This document shows positions 44,891 to 57,154 of a stretch of 64,000 bases of DNA, piece by piece (position 1 is the first letter of the stretch; the number at the start of each line of letters is the position of its first letter). The position numbers and the translations under genes were made by a program. The notes under the pieces are model-generated. The model was not told where the DNA came from. It saw only the letters and a list, made by a program, of their open reading frames with translations, and ran no database searches. Source of the DNA: Bettongia penicillata ogilbyi (lineage: Eukaryota; Chordata; Mammalia; Diprotodontia; Potoroidae); assembly GCA_023548195.1 (NCBI GenBank), contig JAJHZJ010000694.1:62001-126000 (forward strand), read 5' to 3'.

Positions 44891-44989
44891 CATGAAATTC
44901 TCAAGCTCAGTTTAGCAGCATGAGAACAGGAGTAAAAGTGGTAGTACGAAATAATCATGGGTAGATTGCAGTTCATTCCATATGTCCAA

Positions 44990-45700
44990 TTATATGCCAG
45001 ATTTTATTATTTCTGTCTCTAAAACATTTCATGAATTCATAGATTTTCTCCACTCTCAAAACTGCAGTAATTCAGGTTCTTATTACCTCTCACTTGGATT
45101 ATTGCAATAGTTTTCTAAGGGGTTGCCCTTCCTCGTGTCTCTCTCTACTCACATCTATCTCTCTGACAGCTGCCCAGGTGATTTTTCTAAAGATTAGAGC
45201 CATTCTTATCATCTACTAAGCAATAGTAGGTCCTTAGGATCAATGATAAATTTCTTTGCTTGATGTTAAAAGTTCTTTCCAACCTCTTTCTCCCTACCTT
45301 TGCTGTCTCCCCTCCAAATACTCTATAACCCAGTCATATTAGCTTACTTGCTGTCCGTTGCATATGCAACTCCATTTCCAAACCAAATGTTTTTGTAATA
45401 GCTATACTGAAAGGCTCCTCTACCTCTAAAAACCCTTTGCTTTCTTCAAGATTCAGCTCGAACACTGATTTCAAGAAGAGATATGTCCTAGTCCACTCAA
45501 TAGCTAGTGTTTTCCCTCTAAGGTTACCTTCCGTCTGCTCTGTATGTACCTTAAATATAATTATTTATTACCTTGTGTTCCTCATTACAGTATAAGCTCC
45601 TTAAAGACAGGGACTATCTTTTGCTTTTATTTCCATACACATTGAGTAACAGTGTTTGGAACAAAGGGAGCTCTTTAAAAATGTCACCTGATTTAGTAAT
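44990..45700 (+). mobile_element. LINE2 C-terminus and 3' UTR, sense
   Basis: 'ggttcttattacctctcact', 'tggattattgcaatagtttt', 'gacagctgcccaggtgattt', 'cttgatgttaaaagttcttt', 'aagattcagctcgaacactg', 'cagtataagctccttaaaga' and 'cagggactatcttttgcttt' are in sense L2 order. It lies head to head with the antisense copy at 43745-44890. Confidence 0.85.
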
Positions 45701-47900
45701 TGACTGCAGAACATTGACTAATAGTCACAAAGTCACAAAATACCTCTTCTCCCAATATTTAAAGATAGAATTAAAGTCCCACTCTCTGGGCTTCACTGCT
45801 CCTCTCTCAACAAAATATGGCTAAGTATAAGGAGAACTTGATGACCTGAAAAATACCTAAGAAGTGCAAGTTACTCTAATTTTAACATGGAACCAATACC
45901 TAAATCAGAATTACAAGAAAGGAGAAAAAGTGGCTAGCTCTTTTCTCTTCTGGAATTCCTATTCCAGAGGAATATATGAAAATCTGACTTGAATAGGAAT
46001 CCCACAACCTCTAGGTGAACAAGCTTGGCATTAAATCATTCTCCTTCAAAGACAATTTCTAATATGGAATGTTCTTGCAAAATGAAGCAACCATTAACCA
46101 TGAGAGTTCTGGCATAGTCCTATACCATTGGAGGAAAAAAATGAGTTCTTAAGAGGAAAAATGATTTATAATTATACAGAGAACCTGCAAAAACTGTATT
46201 GCCTTTCTCTCTTTCTTTCACTTGCTTTTCATGCCTTCTTTTTTTTTAGAAATAGAGACAAAAATTGGACATCCATGGGTAAGAAGAACATTGCCAAAGG
46301 TCTATGCATACTCTAAATTGAAAAGCAAATTACACCTGGAGAAGTGGGATTGGGCAAAAATCATTTTTGACCTGAGGTTTGTATTACAGATTAAGTGGGA
46401 TTAAGTAAATATCTTGTTTCCTCTTGGGGTGGAGGGGAAGGCAAGTAGAGCAAGCAGTTGTCGAATTCAAGGGGGGGGAGACCAACAGGATTATTTAATT
46501 ATGATAACTTTGTAAAAAGAGCTGGGAAGAAATGCTCTTTCATCAACTGGTGCTGTCGTTGACAAAAGTGATGGCTAAAGATGAACGGGTTGAGTTAATA
46601 TTGAACAATATTGAATATTGTTAGTAAATACATAGAGCTTGAATGCCATAAAGCCAATTTAAAAGGGACATTTCTCTTTATAGTTCCCTGGAGTATTATA
46701 GATGCTATGAAATTCCTCCTACCATGATGCAGGATTCATTAAGGAGCCAAAGCTACAATTGTCTACATCAGTACATACAGGCCAAATGGATATATTGTCC
46801 ACATAAACTGGTTAATACAAGTTCATGTCTTTGTGACAAAGTAAAGTCACCTGACCCCAGGGATGCTGGCAGTGGATCTAAAACTGGGTTTTCATTATAA
46901 GAATGATGACAAGAGAAACCAAGAAGGGGATTCAAAGGGAATTCACAAAGCACAGAGTTCTCTAAGTACAAGTCAGGCAGTAAACAGCTATGAATTAAGA
47001 AACAAAAATATTAAATTGAATAAAACTATACCTTGCTACATTTTAAAATATTTATACAACAATTATGTAAAGTGCTAAAGTTACAACTATAATTCTTAAT
47101 AAATAAATACAAAGAAATTAAACTGAACAAGTACAGACCACTTCACAGTAAAAATACAGCAATTCTTAAATTCTGTCATTTTCAATGTAATTAGTTATGT
47201 GTACATTTATTAGGTGCATCCAAAAAAATTTATAAGAGAGTAAAACCTCTGTAAATAAATGGGAAGTTTCTGTCATAATAGGAAACTTAAAATGTTACTT
47301 TTATATTGAATTTGAAACCAATTTTCCTAATAACAACTATGGAAAAAATAAGAAAATACCAAGTATGATGGCCATGTATAGATATAATTTTGTTGGTTTA
47401 AGGTTTCTATGCATTATCATTCATAAAATATTTATCCCTTTATCGACTGGCTAGGTAGGATAAGAAGTAGCTTCTCTATAGAATACAGTAAACCAGAGGA
47501 AAGCTCTGAGTCAATAGCTATCCTACTAAATGCTGTGGTCACCGATCCACTGTGATCTCACTTTAGTAGTTGTTGGCTTTGAAAACCATCTGAATGATGC
47601 AGATAACAAATTTTATTCAGTAAGTGAGCTAACAAATTAAGATGTTTAATTTGTTATGCATCATGCATGCTTGCCCATCAACCTACAAAATGTGTGTTTA
47701 TTTATTCTAATACAAGAATGCATCTTTGATAAGAGAAAGTTACTCTGGAGAGTATTTTTTATCCATGTTTTATGTGAGCCCAGAATAGAAACCAAAAAAC
47801 AACAGCATATGTAGCACATCTAGTATATGCAGACACATAAGGATACTAAGTGCTTCTGTAGAGTGCTGTTATGAGTCCTGGGATTCCCTACCCTCTTTTG
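45701..47900. other. Repeat-poor unassigned DNA
   Basis: No transposon signature seen. A G9 run occurs near 46471-46479. Short open frames only. First part of the repeat-poor interval discussed in findings. Confidence 0.4.
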
Positions 47901-47929
47901 TGAAAGTTATCACTGTATTAGATGTTGTC

Positions 47930-48200
47930 GAACATATTTGATATGAAAGCATTGTCTGTTTGCTACCAGTATCTAACGAGGATCTCCCCTAGAGTTGCCA
48001 GCAAGGTGCTGATTAATTAACTGAAGTAGCGAAGCTGAATTAGACAACAGCTGTTTTGAGAATTGTCATTAACTTGGTCTCCTTTCCTGTCTATTAGCTT
48101 TCTTACAGTGAAACCACAAAAATGCAAATTTGGGAAACTGCATCAGAACCTAGATTAACCTCTCCACCCTCCATGCCAGGAGCAAAGGCAGAGGGGGATA
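47930..48200. promoter_or_regulatory. Candidate conserved non-coding element A
   Basis: Dense transcription-factor-like words in unique sequence: TTAATTAA (48013-48020, homeodomain type), CAGCTG (48048-48053, E-box) and ATGCAAAT (48122-48129, the canonical POU octamer). No coding frame or repeat. Such clustering is typical of developmental enhancers, but conservation cannot be tested here. Confidence 0.25.
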
Positions 48201-49775
48201 TCATTAATTTTTGAAGAGAGAAAAGATAAAAGGAAGGCTAGATGAAAAGATTAAAAGGTAGACAATAAGAGAATTGGAAAACATCCTGCAAGTTACAGCT
48301 CTTCGCATCACTTGTCAAAGGCTGTTGACAATAGGTAGGTCCGTCAATCGGAATGTAAAAATAGGAATTGTAGAAAACAAATTTCTTGAAAAGTACAGTA
48401 ATCTATCTTCCCCTAGAACCTCTTTGAGTTTGAAGGAAATAGCTTGACTTTTGAGATTGCAAGGTGGAAGGGAGGGTGTATTTCTGTTCTTGTAGGATGT
48501 CGGTGGGTGAAGGTTCCAACCTGTAGACCTCAGCTGTTTCTGGAATAAAGATGCCTATTCAGAGCAGTGCATTCACGACTAAGTGGTAGAGCAGTACAGT
48601 CTGTACTAAGTGGCAGATTGGAAGGAGGGGAGGGTTAATGGGACAGGAGCACTCATTAAAATGTTTGTAATGATGTGACAGTGACTCAAGCCAAATATAA
48701 ATTGTGGAGTTTCGTCTTAGGGGGAGGGGGTGGTCTGCAGTAAGAGGGATGTAGTTTTTTTTTAAGTACATGGCAGATTTTGTAAAAAGCAATATCTTTC
48801 ACGAAGAGGCCAACAGAATGAATTCATAACAGAACCTGTCACAGCTTCATCCTACGAATCACTTGATAACCTGGGTAAGCTCTTACTTATTCCCTCTGAC
48901 ATGCACTACCACTGACATGGTGCTGAAAATCGAGGATATTAACACCAGATGCATCTTAGGTGCAAACCTGTGCAATTTCACTTAATATTGCATCTTTTCA
49001 CATAGGACTCCACTTATTAAGCTGGAAAACTTTTAAATCATGGGGAAAGAGAGAAATTATCCATGTAAATAAATAGTACATATAGAAAATGTGCCAAAAT
49101 TCACCGAAAATATCACAGGTATATTTTTAATGAAATAAAATTGATCGATAGAGACAGCCTCCACCTTGCAATAAAATCAAGTCTTTTGATGAAAATAAAT
49201 CACTATAGGGTATAATGTAAACCATTATCCAAAAGGGTTTTCTCTTTTCTTCTTATGTGATAGAAATTATTGGATTCTCTGATGCTAGATAACTAAGTGC
49301 ATCCAAGGTATAATGATAAATCAGGAAGACTACATGATTTTAAATTTAACTACTACTTATTTTTATGATGTCTTAAGAAAAAATGCTTTGATTTCTGGGA
49401 GTAACTATTGAATTGGGAATCTCCTTTTCAGACAACGTGATACTCTGTTTCTATGTCATATCGTCAAACAATGTCAACAACTAGCAGTGGGTAAAATAGA
49501 TTTTGGACTGAGATTAATAGAAGACCTACTTATCTTTCCTTTTCTTTCTAATATTCAGGTTTATCTATAGAGCAGTATATAAAAGTTACTTTTGACATCA
49601 AGATGTACCACTTATTATTTCCCCTTTTGCTTGTATTTTTTCAAATGGAGATAAAAGCATGTTTTCTTTTTCAAAAAAAAAATGCATTTGAACAATAGAA
49701 AAGAAAAATCCATATATCATGTTAAAAATACACAATAACTAATAGAACTAGGGAATACAGGATCCTTGATAAATG
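48201..49775. other. Repeat-poor unassigned DNA
   Basis: No repeat or gene recognised. Purine-rich patches at 48215-48270 and 48715-48735. Confidence 0.4.
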
Positions 49776-50225
49776 TGAGTTGGAAAACATAGCTTCACAT
49801 TTTAATGACTTTCCATTGTTAGAAGTATGCAATTAATTAGCAGAGAAAAATGATTCATCTGTCCAAAATTTACCTTCATTTTCTTGGCTTTAAACCTCAG
49901 TACCTCAAGAGAGCTTCTATATTATTTGCACCATACAGAAGATGCTGGTACAAAGTTATAGATTGTCCTAGCAAAAGACAGAGAGAGAAATTAAATGATA
50001 TTATTTACCAGTAATTTTTTAAAGGATACTCTGGTACCCATTCAAAATGAACCTAATCCATTGTGTTAACAAAAGAGAAGAGAGAAACTAGAATTCCAGC
50101 AATGGTTCAGGAATGTTATATTTCCAAGACAGCATATTTCATGAGCCAGTCTAGAATTGTCTTCCTTGTAAAGTAAGTCAAGCTTACTACAAAGCCACTA
50201 CCACCATTTTATTTTTTGGTTTTCA
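49776..50225. other. Repeat-poor unassigned DNA with TAATTA words
   Basis: 'gcaattaattagcagag' at about 49829-49845 holds two overlapping TAATTA-type sites. Nothing else is assignable. Confidence 0.35.
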
Positions 50226-50329
50226 TTTTAGTTGTTTTTTTCCTCCATGTCCTCTCTTGTGATGAACTTTGAAGAGGTAGTGGGGCTGGGGGTGAGGATA
50301 GGGGAAAGAAATGGAGAAAGATCCACTTA

Positions 50330-50530
50330 ACGCGGATCCCTGGCAATTAGGGTAATCTCCCTCCAAAGCTTAACTGCTGCAAACTCTCACTGTCTAACTC
50401 CATGTGACAACACAATAAAAGCTGTTAAAGAAATGGAAACTCCTACAGCTGGTTATCAGCCTTTAATTAGAGTGTCACACACAAACACAGGGCCCTTCAA
50501 GAAACTGAAGAGATGTAATAAATCTATTAG
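50330..50530. promoter_or_regulatory. Candidate conserved non-coding element B
   Basis: Unique sequence with 'ggcaattagggtaatctccc', CAGCTG (50446-50451) and TAATTA (50464-50469) in about 130 bp and no repeat match. Candidate enhancer by composition only. Confidence 0.25.
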
Positions 50531-50869
50531 TCAAAGAAGAGATATCTTAGTTGTATAGTTATCACAAAGTATGCCTAGAAATGGATATCCCTCCCCTTCT
50601 CCAAAATTTTTTTAACCAGTCAAGTAGTCAATTTCACTCTTTGGGGTGAGGGAGGGGGAGGAAGTTTTCTTAATTCAGTCATTCTATTCCATAGTGTTAC
50701 CCCTGTAGTTATTTTATTTCTCTTCCTCGAAAATGGCTGAAAAGTCAAGATAACTAGCACTTTGGGAAACAACTTTGGAGGAGTGAAACCCATTTACCTA
50801 GTAATATGGAAGTGCTTCTATATGCCCTAGGCAAACTCATTGTGACTTTTCAGACTCTTTTTCCATTCC

Positions 50870-51270
50870 CACAAAGGCGATGCCAAGCTCAAAGTTTTGT
50901 AATGTGCATGCTAATTTATGTCAAATATTGATCTGCCTGCAATTTGCCACAGAAGAAGGGGAAATGGTTTGAAAAACCAAACAAGTTCTGGCCTATTCCT
51001 ACTGTTAATTATAGCACCCAAAAGTACTGGTTTTTTAAACAACCATGACAATATTTTCTTAAAGTTGTTTCCTACTAAAATAACAGCAACTAAACGGCAA
51101 TATTGACTTGGCAAGTTCTCCATAGAAGCCTTGAGAAGAAAAAAGGAAAAGTCGATGTACTGCATACTGTCCCTCGTTATAGAGGAGACACAGTTTAGAT
51201 CCAGATGTTCAGCATCAAGTGCAAAGTTGCAATTGTTCCCATTTCTATTATCATGATTTATTATATTGCA
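50870..51270. promoter_or_regulatory. Candidate conserved non-coding element C
   Basis: The POU-like word ATGCTAAT (50908-50915) is followed by 'gtcaaatattgatctgcc' and balanced-composition unique sequence. A 122-codon minus-strand open frame (50911-51279) crosses it without any recognisable domain. I treat it as chance. Confidence 0.2.
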
Positions 51271-52409
51271 ATTAATCAACCACCTTTAAACAGTTACAAG
51301 AAAGAAATGTCTTTTTGTGTGGATTTAGTCACTGGACTTTGCAAATAAAATAATTAAACTTTAAATATAAGACCATGTTAATTTAATTTACTCTTTTTTG
51401 ATTGGTTCTTGATCAATTGAGACTACTGATAAGGTGGCCTTTTGATAGTGAGCAGTATATATATAGATTTAAAAGGCTGTGCTGGAATGGGAAGAATGAG
51501 TTTTTTTTTCTGATTGTAAGGTAATAATATATAAAAGAACTGGTCCTTGTTTCAAGAAATTTAAATTCTACATATGGAAATAAAAACATGAAACAGATAG
51601 AGGCATATATGATAGAACAAAATGTCAACATATGCCAAGTAATAAGAGGGAGCATGCTGTACTTCAAAGTCTTCCACACTTGTAAAAATGGGTTCAAAGA
51701 CTAGTGACACTACCTATTCAAGCAACAATTCAAATAAATTCCTTTGCCCAGCAAAGTCTCTTCAGCTGTAAAATGCGAGTGATACGACTACTTCCTCTAC
51801 CTCCTTGGGAGGCAGTGGGCTTCTTGCTGATTGATACCTTTTTTTTCCAATGGTAAGTGCAGGTTGGCTTCTCCAAATTCTAGACTCCTTGTAAGAGGAA
51901 GACATTTGGCATTTCTTACTTAGTCCTTTTTCTCACTTCCTACCCTATGAATTTTAAGAAGTTTCAACAATTCTCAAGTGTCTAAAAAGGAAATTTTCTA
52001 ATACCAATTACCTGAACTAAAGTGCTAGTTTGATGACATGGAGGTGACCCTGGGTTCTTCAACATTATGCCAGCAGGAGCACAAGCTCAAATTTTACAAG
52101 CCAGAAAGTTTTCCAGTATGAAACAGGTAATGAGGAATACCTGTATTTTAGGAGTCCAACTAAATTTTAAGAATGTAGTCAACATGTTGGTCAAAAGAGA
52201 TGAGCATTTAGAAATTCTCAAAAACCATCTCCTAAGTTAGGACATATGGGATCTCAGTCAGTGGCAAAATAGCAAAGCCAACAATATTATAGATCCTTGA
52301 AATAATGAAGTAAAATGAAGCATTGTAGTAGAAAGATATAATTGAGGTTGGGACTGATAGTTTACAGTTAAAAGGATTTTACGCAGTAATAATGTCACGT
52401 TACATTTTT
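51271..52409. other. Unassigned; one weak MIR piece
   Basis: At 51745-51820 'cttcagctgtaaaatgcgag' and 'acttcctctacctccttggg' resemble a sense MIR core. The rest is unrecognised. Confidence 0.4.
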
Positions 52410-53250
52410 TTGAGTAATGCTGGTTCTCTGCACCAATGTTCCAGCAAAATCAAAACAACATCACCACCTTGGTCATCTCCCCAGGCAATTGCTAAAGAAA
52501 GGCCAAAATCCTAAAGCCATGAGCACTGAGAATAGCAAATCACCAGACTTATTTTCAGGAGAACAGCTCTTACCAGCCTCCTTTTCTCTCTCCCTCCCTG
52601 CCCAATTCTTCATTGAAAGGAGAAATCATTGTAGACAAGGGACCTACTTTCCTCATCAACTTTAGCAACAATTACTGATCAACCACCATCACCAGGCAAA
52701 GGAACAGAAAAAGTTTTGGGAGCAGCAGGAATCCCTAGATCCAGCTCAGCTTTCACAGTCAGCACTGGAGATGGGAATAACATGGTGAGGAGTCAACCAA
52801 TGCCACCAACTCCCAGCTCTCACTCTCAGAGCAAGGAGCTTTGGCTAGCTTAAGCAATGGTGTCTAGCCAACTAGCCTAGCTGAAGTACTGGCAAGCTAG
52901 ATAACCACTACTACCACCACTACATTGTCTACCATGTCTTCTCAGGTTCCAATGGAGGCAGACCAAGACCCCAAGCCTTTGGAATATTAATGCTTCCAGA
53001 CCAGTGCCTGAAGCCTTCATTGGGGAAGTCAATCCCATCAGAGATGAAGTCCTGCACTCCTGTAGGTGCTACAGCCACATGTATTGAAGGCTCAACAAAC
53101 CAAAGTCCTGTCTCTAAAGTCCTTGGCACCTTCTTATGGTTCAGAATCAGAAAGTGATAGGATTTTATCAGTAAAAATGGCATTAAAAAAGAAGCACTCC
53201 CATCCGTCATGGCCCTGTACCCCCGAACCATAAGACCTTGCTATTTGCTT
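52410..53250. other. Balanced-composition unassigned block
   Basis: Higher GC than the surroundings and low in stops: an 82-codon plus frame (52417-52665) and a 100-codon minus frame (52929-53231). Neither resembles a known family to me. It could be a decayed pseudogene or unique non-coding sequence. Confidence 0.35.
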
Positions 53251-53254
53251 TCAA

Positions 53255-53362
53255 GCTGATAGAATGTGGGCTCCTTGAGACTAGAAATTGTCTTTCTTTT
53301 CTATTTGTATCCCCAATACTAAGCACAGTGCTTTGCACTAGTGAGCTCTTCAATCATTCAAA
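53255..53362 (+). mobile_element. LINE2 3' end, sense
   Basis: 'gtgggctccttgagactaga', 'ctatttgtatccccaatact' and 'aagcacagtgctttgcacta' form the terminal L2 signature. Confidence 0.75.
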
Positions 53363-53559
53363 CAACTACAGTCCAAGACACTCTTCAGTATAACTTTCTT
53401 CTATTTGATAAAGACCATAAAAATAAGGACTGCAGTCCATGGTCATAGAGTACTTTAAAAATTTTAAAGCATTTTCTTGTACTCTATGGATAACAATGTA
53501 TTTCACATTTATCTATCATTTTAGGGTTTACAAGCTACTTTGCTGATGACAAAGACCAA

Positions 53560-54195
53560 AAAAAAGAAACAAAACTGTAGATATTGGGTACTGGTAGAGA
53601 TAAAGTCTTCCAAAGGGAGAGAATAGAAAAAATAAAAACCCCATAAATGTAGGGATGAAGCAGCCAGGGAAGGAAGTTCAGGATAATGAAACTGATTTCC
53701 ATGACTAGAGTGGAGCATCTGTGAAGACAAAGAGAGATAAACAGGAAATGAGGTGGCTGAGACTGAAAGGTCAGCTAAGTTCCTAAAAGATCTCAAATGT
53801 TGGGCTATAGAGTTTAGATTTGGTGTAGTTCCTAATAGGGAGCCATCCTTTGGGTTTTAAGTGAGAGATAAAGAATACAGCCTGGAGGCTAGGAAGGAAG
53901 CTAAACAGTTGTTGCAGAAGTTCAAGCATGAGGTGGTAAAAGCACAAGCAGTAATGGTGGCTATGGGGACAGAAAGGAAAGGATAAACTTAAGACACACA
54001 AAGACTCTTTGATAAACTGTGAGGGATAGGGAAAGGAGAAGAAAAAGAAAAAATGCAATATATATGAAGGGAATTTTAAAAAATTAAGGTGCCTGTTGAT
54101 AATAGGGAAGGAGGGAATGCAGAGACCTTGGGCAAGAAAATAATTATATTCTTCAATGGAAAGTTCCATTTTACATGCTTTGGAGAGTGGCTATT
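53560..54195 (-). mobile_element. LINE2, antisense, diverged
   Basis: 'aacaggaaatgaggtggctg', 'tagggagccatcctttgggt', 'cagttgttgcagaagttcaa' and 'gcatgaggtggtaaaagcac' follow antisense L2 blocks. The two minus frames at 53521-54169 are stop-interrupted relics. Confidence 0.55.
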
Positions 54196-54269
54196 CTACA
54201 GAAGCCCCACACTCAACCCTCATCACATTGAGAAGGAGATCAGGGGTTCTTAAAACTATGCCATCTGTG

Positions 54270-54875
54270 TCTTCTTTCACAATATGACTAACATGGTAAG
54301 TTTTTTCAAGAGACCCAAATACCCATACCTTTTGACCTACAGATCCCATTACTAGGAAGATATCTCTAGGAGGCCAAATAAAGTTCCCATATACACCAAA
54401 TTAATCAGAATACCATTTTTTGGATATTAAAAGCTGGAACAAAATAGATTCCATTGATTGGGAAATAACTAAACAAATCATAATGCATCCATGCAATGAA
54501 GCATTATTGTACCATAAGAAATAATGAACATGAAGAATTCAAAGAGGCATGGTTAGATTTAAAATTAATTGAGGCAGAGTTAAATAAGCATAAATAGGAA
54601 AACATTATACACAATGACTACCATAATGTAAAGAGAAAGAACACAAAAACCTAAAACTGAATATCATGTCATTAAAATAGAAGGGTAGACCTAAAGAAGA
54701 GGTGTAAGAGGCTATTCCCTTCCTTTCTTTGAAGAAGTGAAGGGACTGCGGGTATGGGACACAACATATGCTGTCAAACAACTGGTTAATTTTGCTTAGC
54801 TATTTTTTCCTCTTTTCCATTTTTGTTATAAGGGATAGCTCACTAGTTAGAGAAAGGAGGGGCGTATTTAGAAAT
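54270..54875 (+). mobile_element. L1 ORF2 C-terminus and 3' UTR, sense
   Basis: 'ctacagatcccattactagg', 'ccattgattgggaaataact', 'taatgcatccatgcaatgaa' and 'gcattattgtaccataagaa' parallel the L1 ORF2 end (the 'ccattactgggtata...gaatactatgcagccataaaa' zone). It is followed by a 3' UTR with 'tttttcctcttttccatttt' and 'gttataagggatagctcac'. The same tail ends the copy at 61210-61905. Confidence 0.7.
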
Positions 54876-55425
54876 ACAGGTGATATAAAAACATAAAATT
54901 GATATAAATTAAGAACAAAAAAATATGCCAGTAGACTACAACCTCTGATAAATGCACCCAAGCTGGAGAAGACCCTAGACGCTCAGTAGCTGGTTTCATG
55001 TATAATGTCAGTAATCTAGCCAAGACAACTGTTGAGAGGCTCAACTCCAGAAGGCTGGCCACCAACCAACTGATAAGTTATAATGGCAAAGCAGTTAATG
55101 AAACCATCCACAGAAATGTGGAAGAATTGGAATTAGTACTAGGTGAGGGAACCAACTGCACAATGAAATTTCCAATTTAGAGAAATAGTAAAGTAAGAAT
55201 GTCACAGAAAATTAGGGTTAGATTGGACTGTAAATATTCAAATGCTTCAAGATTGTGTAAAGAGCTCTGTTTTTATTCTTCGAAACCCAGACCATCAAAT
55301 ACCTTGCTACTGGTGGAAAGGGTTTCTGAACAACAAAATCGGAGATCAACAAGTATTGACATCATAAGAGTAATCAATGAAATCCCTACTAAGAGGTCAG
55401 AGCACCCAAGTGAGCCATGGAATAT
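54876..55425. other. Unassigned DNA
   Basis: Open frames at 54998-55180 and 55199-55465 lack recognisable domains. No repeat signature. Confidence 0.4.
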
Positions 55426-55427
55426 AT

Positions 55428-55642
55428 CAGTGGTGTCAAACTCAGATAGAAATGGGGGCCACTAAATCATACATAAAGATCTCTGCAGGCTACATACTTA
55501 GAAAAATGACATACTAATACCATGCATTTTTAAAATATGTTTATTTAATTTTTATTAGACATTTCCCAATTACATTTTTTCAGCTGCACTTGGGAGCTGT
55601 GGGCTCCATGCAACTTGTAGGTGCTCATGTTTGACACTTTTG
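55428..55642. mobile_element. hAT-type MITE
   Basis: The left end is CAGTGGTGTCAAACTC; the right end, reverse-complemented, is CAAAAGTGTCAAACATGAG. The interior reads 'gaaatgggggccactaaatc', 'tttcccaattacattttttc' and 'gctgcacttgggagctgtgg'. It is about 215 bp and non-coding. This is a different family from the 7295 MITE. Flanking 8-mers do not give a clear duplication. Confidence 0.8.
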
Positions 55643-56722
55643 TTGTATACCATTCAATCAACAAGGATTTCCATCTTAACATTCTATTCATCCAAAGATG
55701 AGCAGATAGGAACAAATCTTATGCCAGGTGGCCTGATTACCTATGGGAAGTACCACAGATTTACAGTTTCCACAAAGACTTTGCTAATCATATTAGTCTC
55801 TTGGTCAACAAGTTGAACAGATAGAAAACTATTGCTCCATCTTGACCTCTGGGTCTAAGAACTCAATCTTCCTGTTGATGTCTTATTCCTCTGGTCTTCA
55901 GTCACATAAGGGAGTGGCTATAGTGAGAGCTATTCTACTACAGATGATCATATTTGTAAATTTAATTATCGTCATTTTGAAAGAATAGTAACAGTGACAT
56001 GGGGAGCAATTTCTTAAAAGTTGACAGTAATCAAAGGCATATGCCTGTCTACTTTCTGAAAAACTATATGAGCAGGATGAAAATGACACTGCATGGCTAC
56101 AGATTGAATTGTCATTTGGAATTCAGGCCTGTGCTCCTCATGAAAATAACAGGTAGGATTAAAGATGTCACTATTTAAAATATTGCTATCTAAGCAGAGA
56201 TGAGTTTTCTTACTTGGGTATATTGAAATACAAGCACAAACAAACAAACTAAAGGTACTTTCCACTCTCTAAAAATTGGCACAAGTGACTTGGCATTTAC
56301 AAATTCACATTTAGGATTGGTGTAGAATTAATTCACTATCACAGCATTAGGGACAGGTCTGTACACTAAGATCCAGCTCATTTGAGAAAATTAAAACATA
56401 AGAAATGATCTGAAAGTAAGGAGTAGGAAATCTTATTGTATAAGCAAATTCTACCTGATCAGTTTCTTTCTACCAATTTTTAATTCATTTTGGGTAGTAT
56501 TACGATACCTTATTAAAGCATTGTGTATTTTACCTTTAAAGGTACTACCTTCCAAAGAGAAATTCAAAGGATTACATACACTGATGAAAAAAAGGAATAA
56601 GGAGTTTTAAAAAATCTCTTTAGATGTAGCATTATGAAAAAAAAAACTCCGATTAAGTTATTAGCTTTTAGCAAACAGGATATAAATAATAATGGTAATT
56701 GTGTATTCTATTATTTATACAA
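55643..56722. other. Unassigned DNA
   Basis: No repeat or gene recognised; short minus frames at 55898-56265 lack domains. Confidence 0.4.
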
Positions 56723-56724
56723 TA

Positions 56725-56865
56725 TCATGAATGAATAAAAAGGAATTTATTAAGTGTTTATGATATGTCAAGAATTGTGCAATGCACTGAAGATACAAAT
56801 AGAAAAGTATGGCAGTCCTAGCTCTAAAGGAGATGAGATTATAATGAGAGAAGACAAGACATTTC
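56725..56865 (-). mobile_element. LINE2 3' end, antisense
   Basis: 'aggaatttattaagtgttta', 'gtgcaatgcactgaagatac' and 'agctctaaaggagatgagat' are the initial antisense L2 blocks. Confidence 0.6.
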
Positions 56866-57154
56866 TATGGGATGACCTTTAGTAATCTAGTTATGCATTT
56901 ATTTTCAGCTTACTAGGTTGTAAGATAGACAAAACTTAAATTTCTGCCCAACTGCTTTACAATGATCCCAGTAGTTCTTATCAGATTGAGATATCTTCCC
57001 AAGTAACTTGTCTTCTCTGACTTATTGAACATTGGGTTATGAATTAAATGATTCAGGTTCTTCATTATTTAGTCTCCTTTATAAAACTGTCTTTCTGTTT
57101 CTGAAACAGAAACAAGTAGTTCACATGTTGAGTATTTTTTCCACACCTCTCCTT

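Noticed and set aside
50911..51279. 122-codon minus frame as a gene
   Set aside because: No recognisable domain, no splice context, and a composition explained by chance in a repeat-poor block.
52929..53231. 100-codon minus frame as a gene
   Set aside because: No recognisable family and no supporting exon structure; kept only as a low-interest observation.
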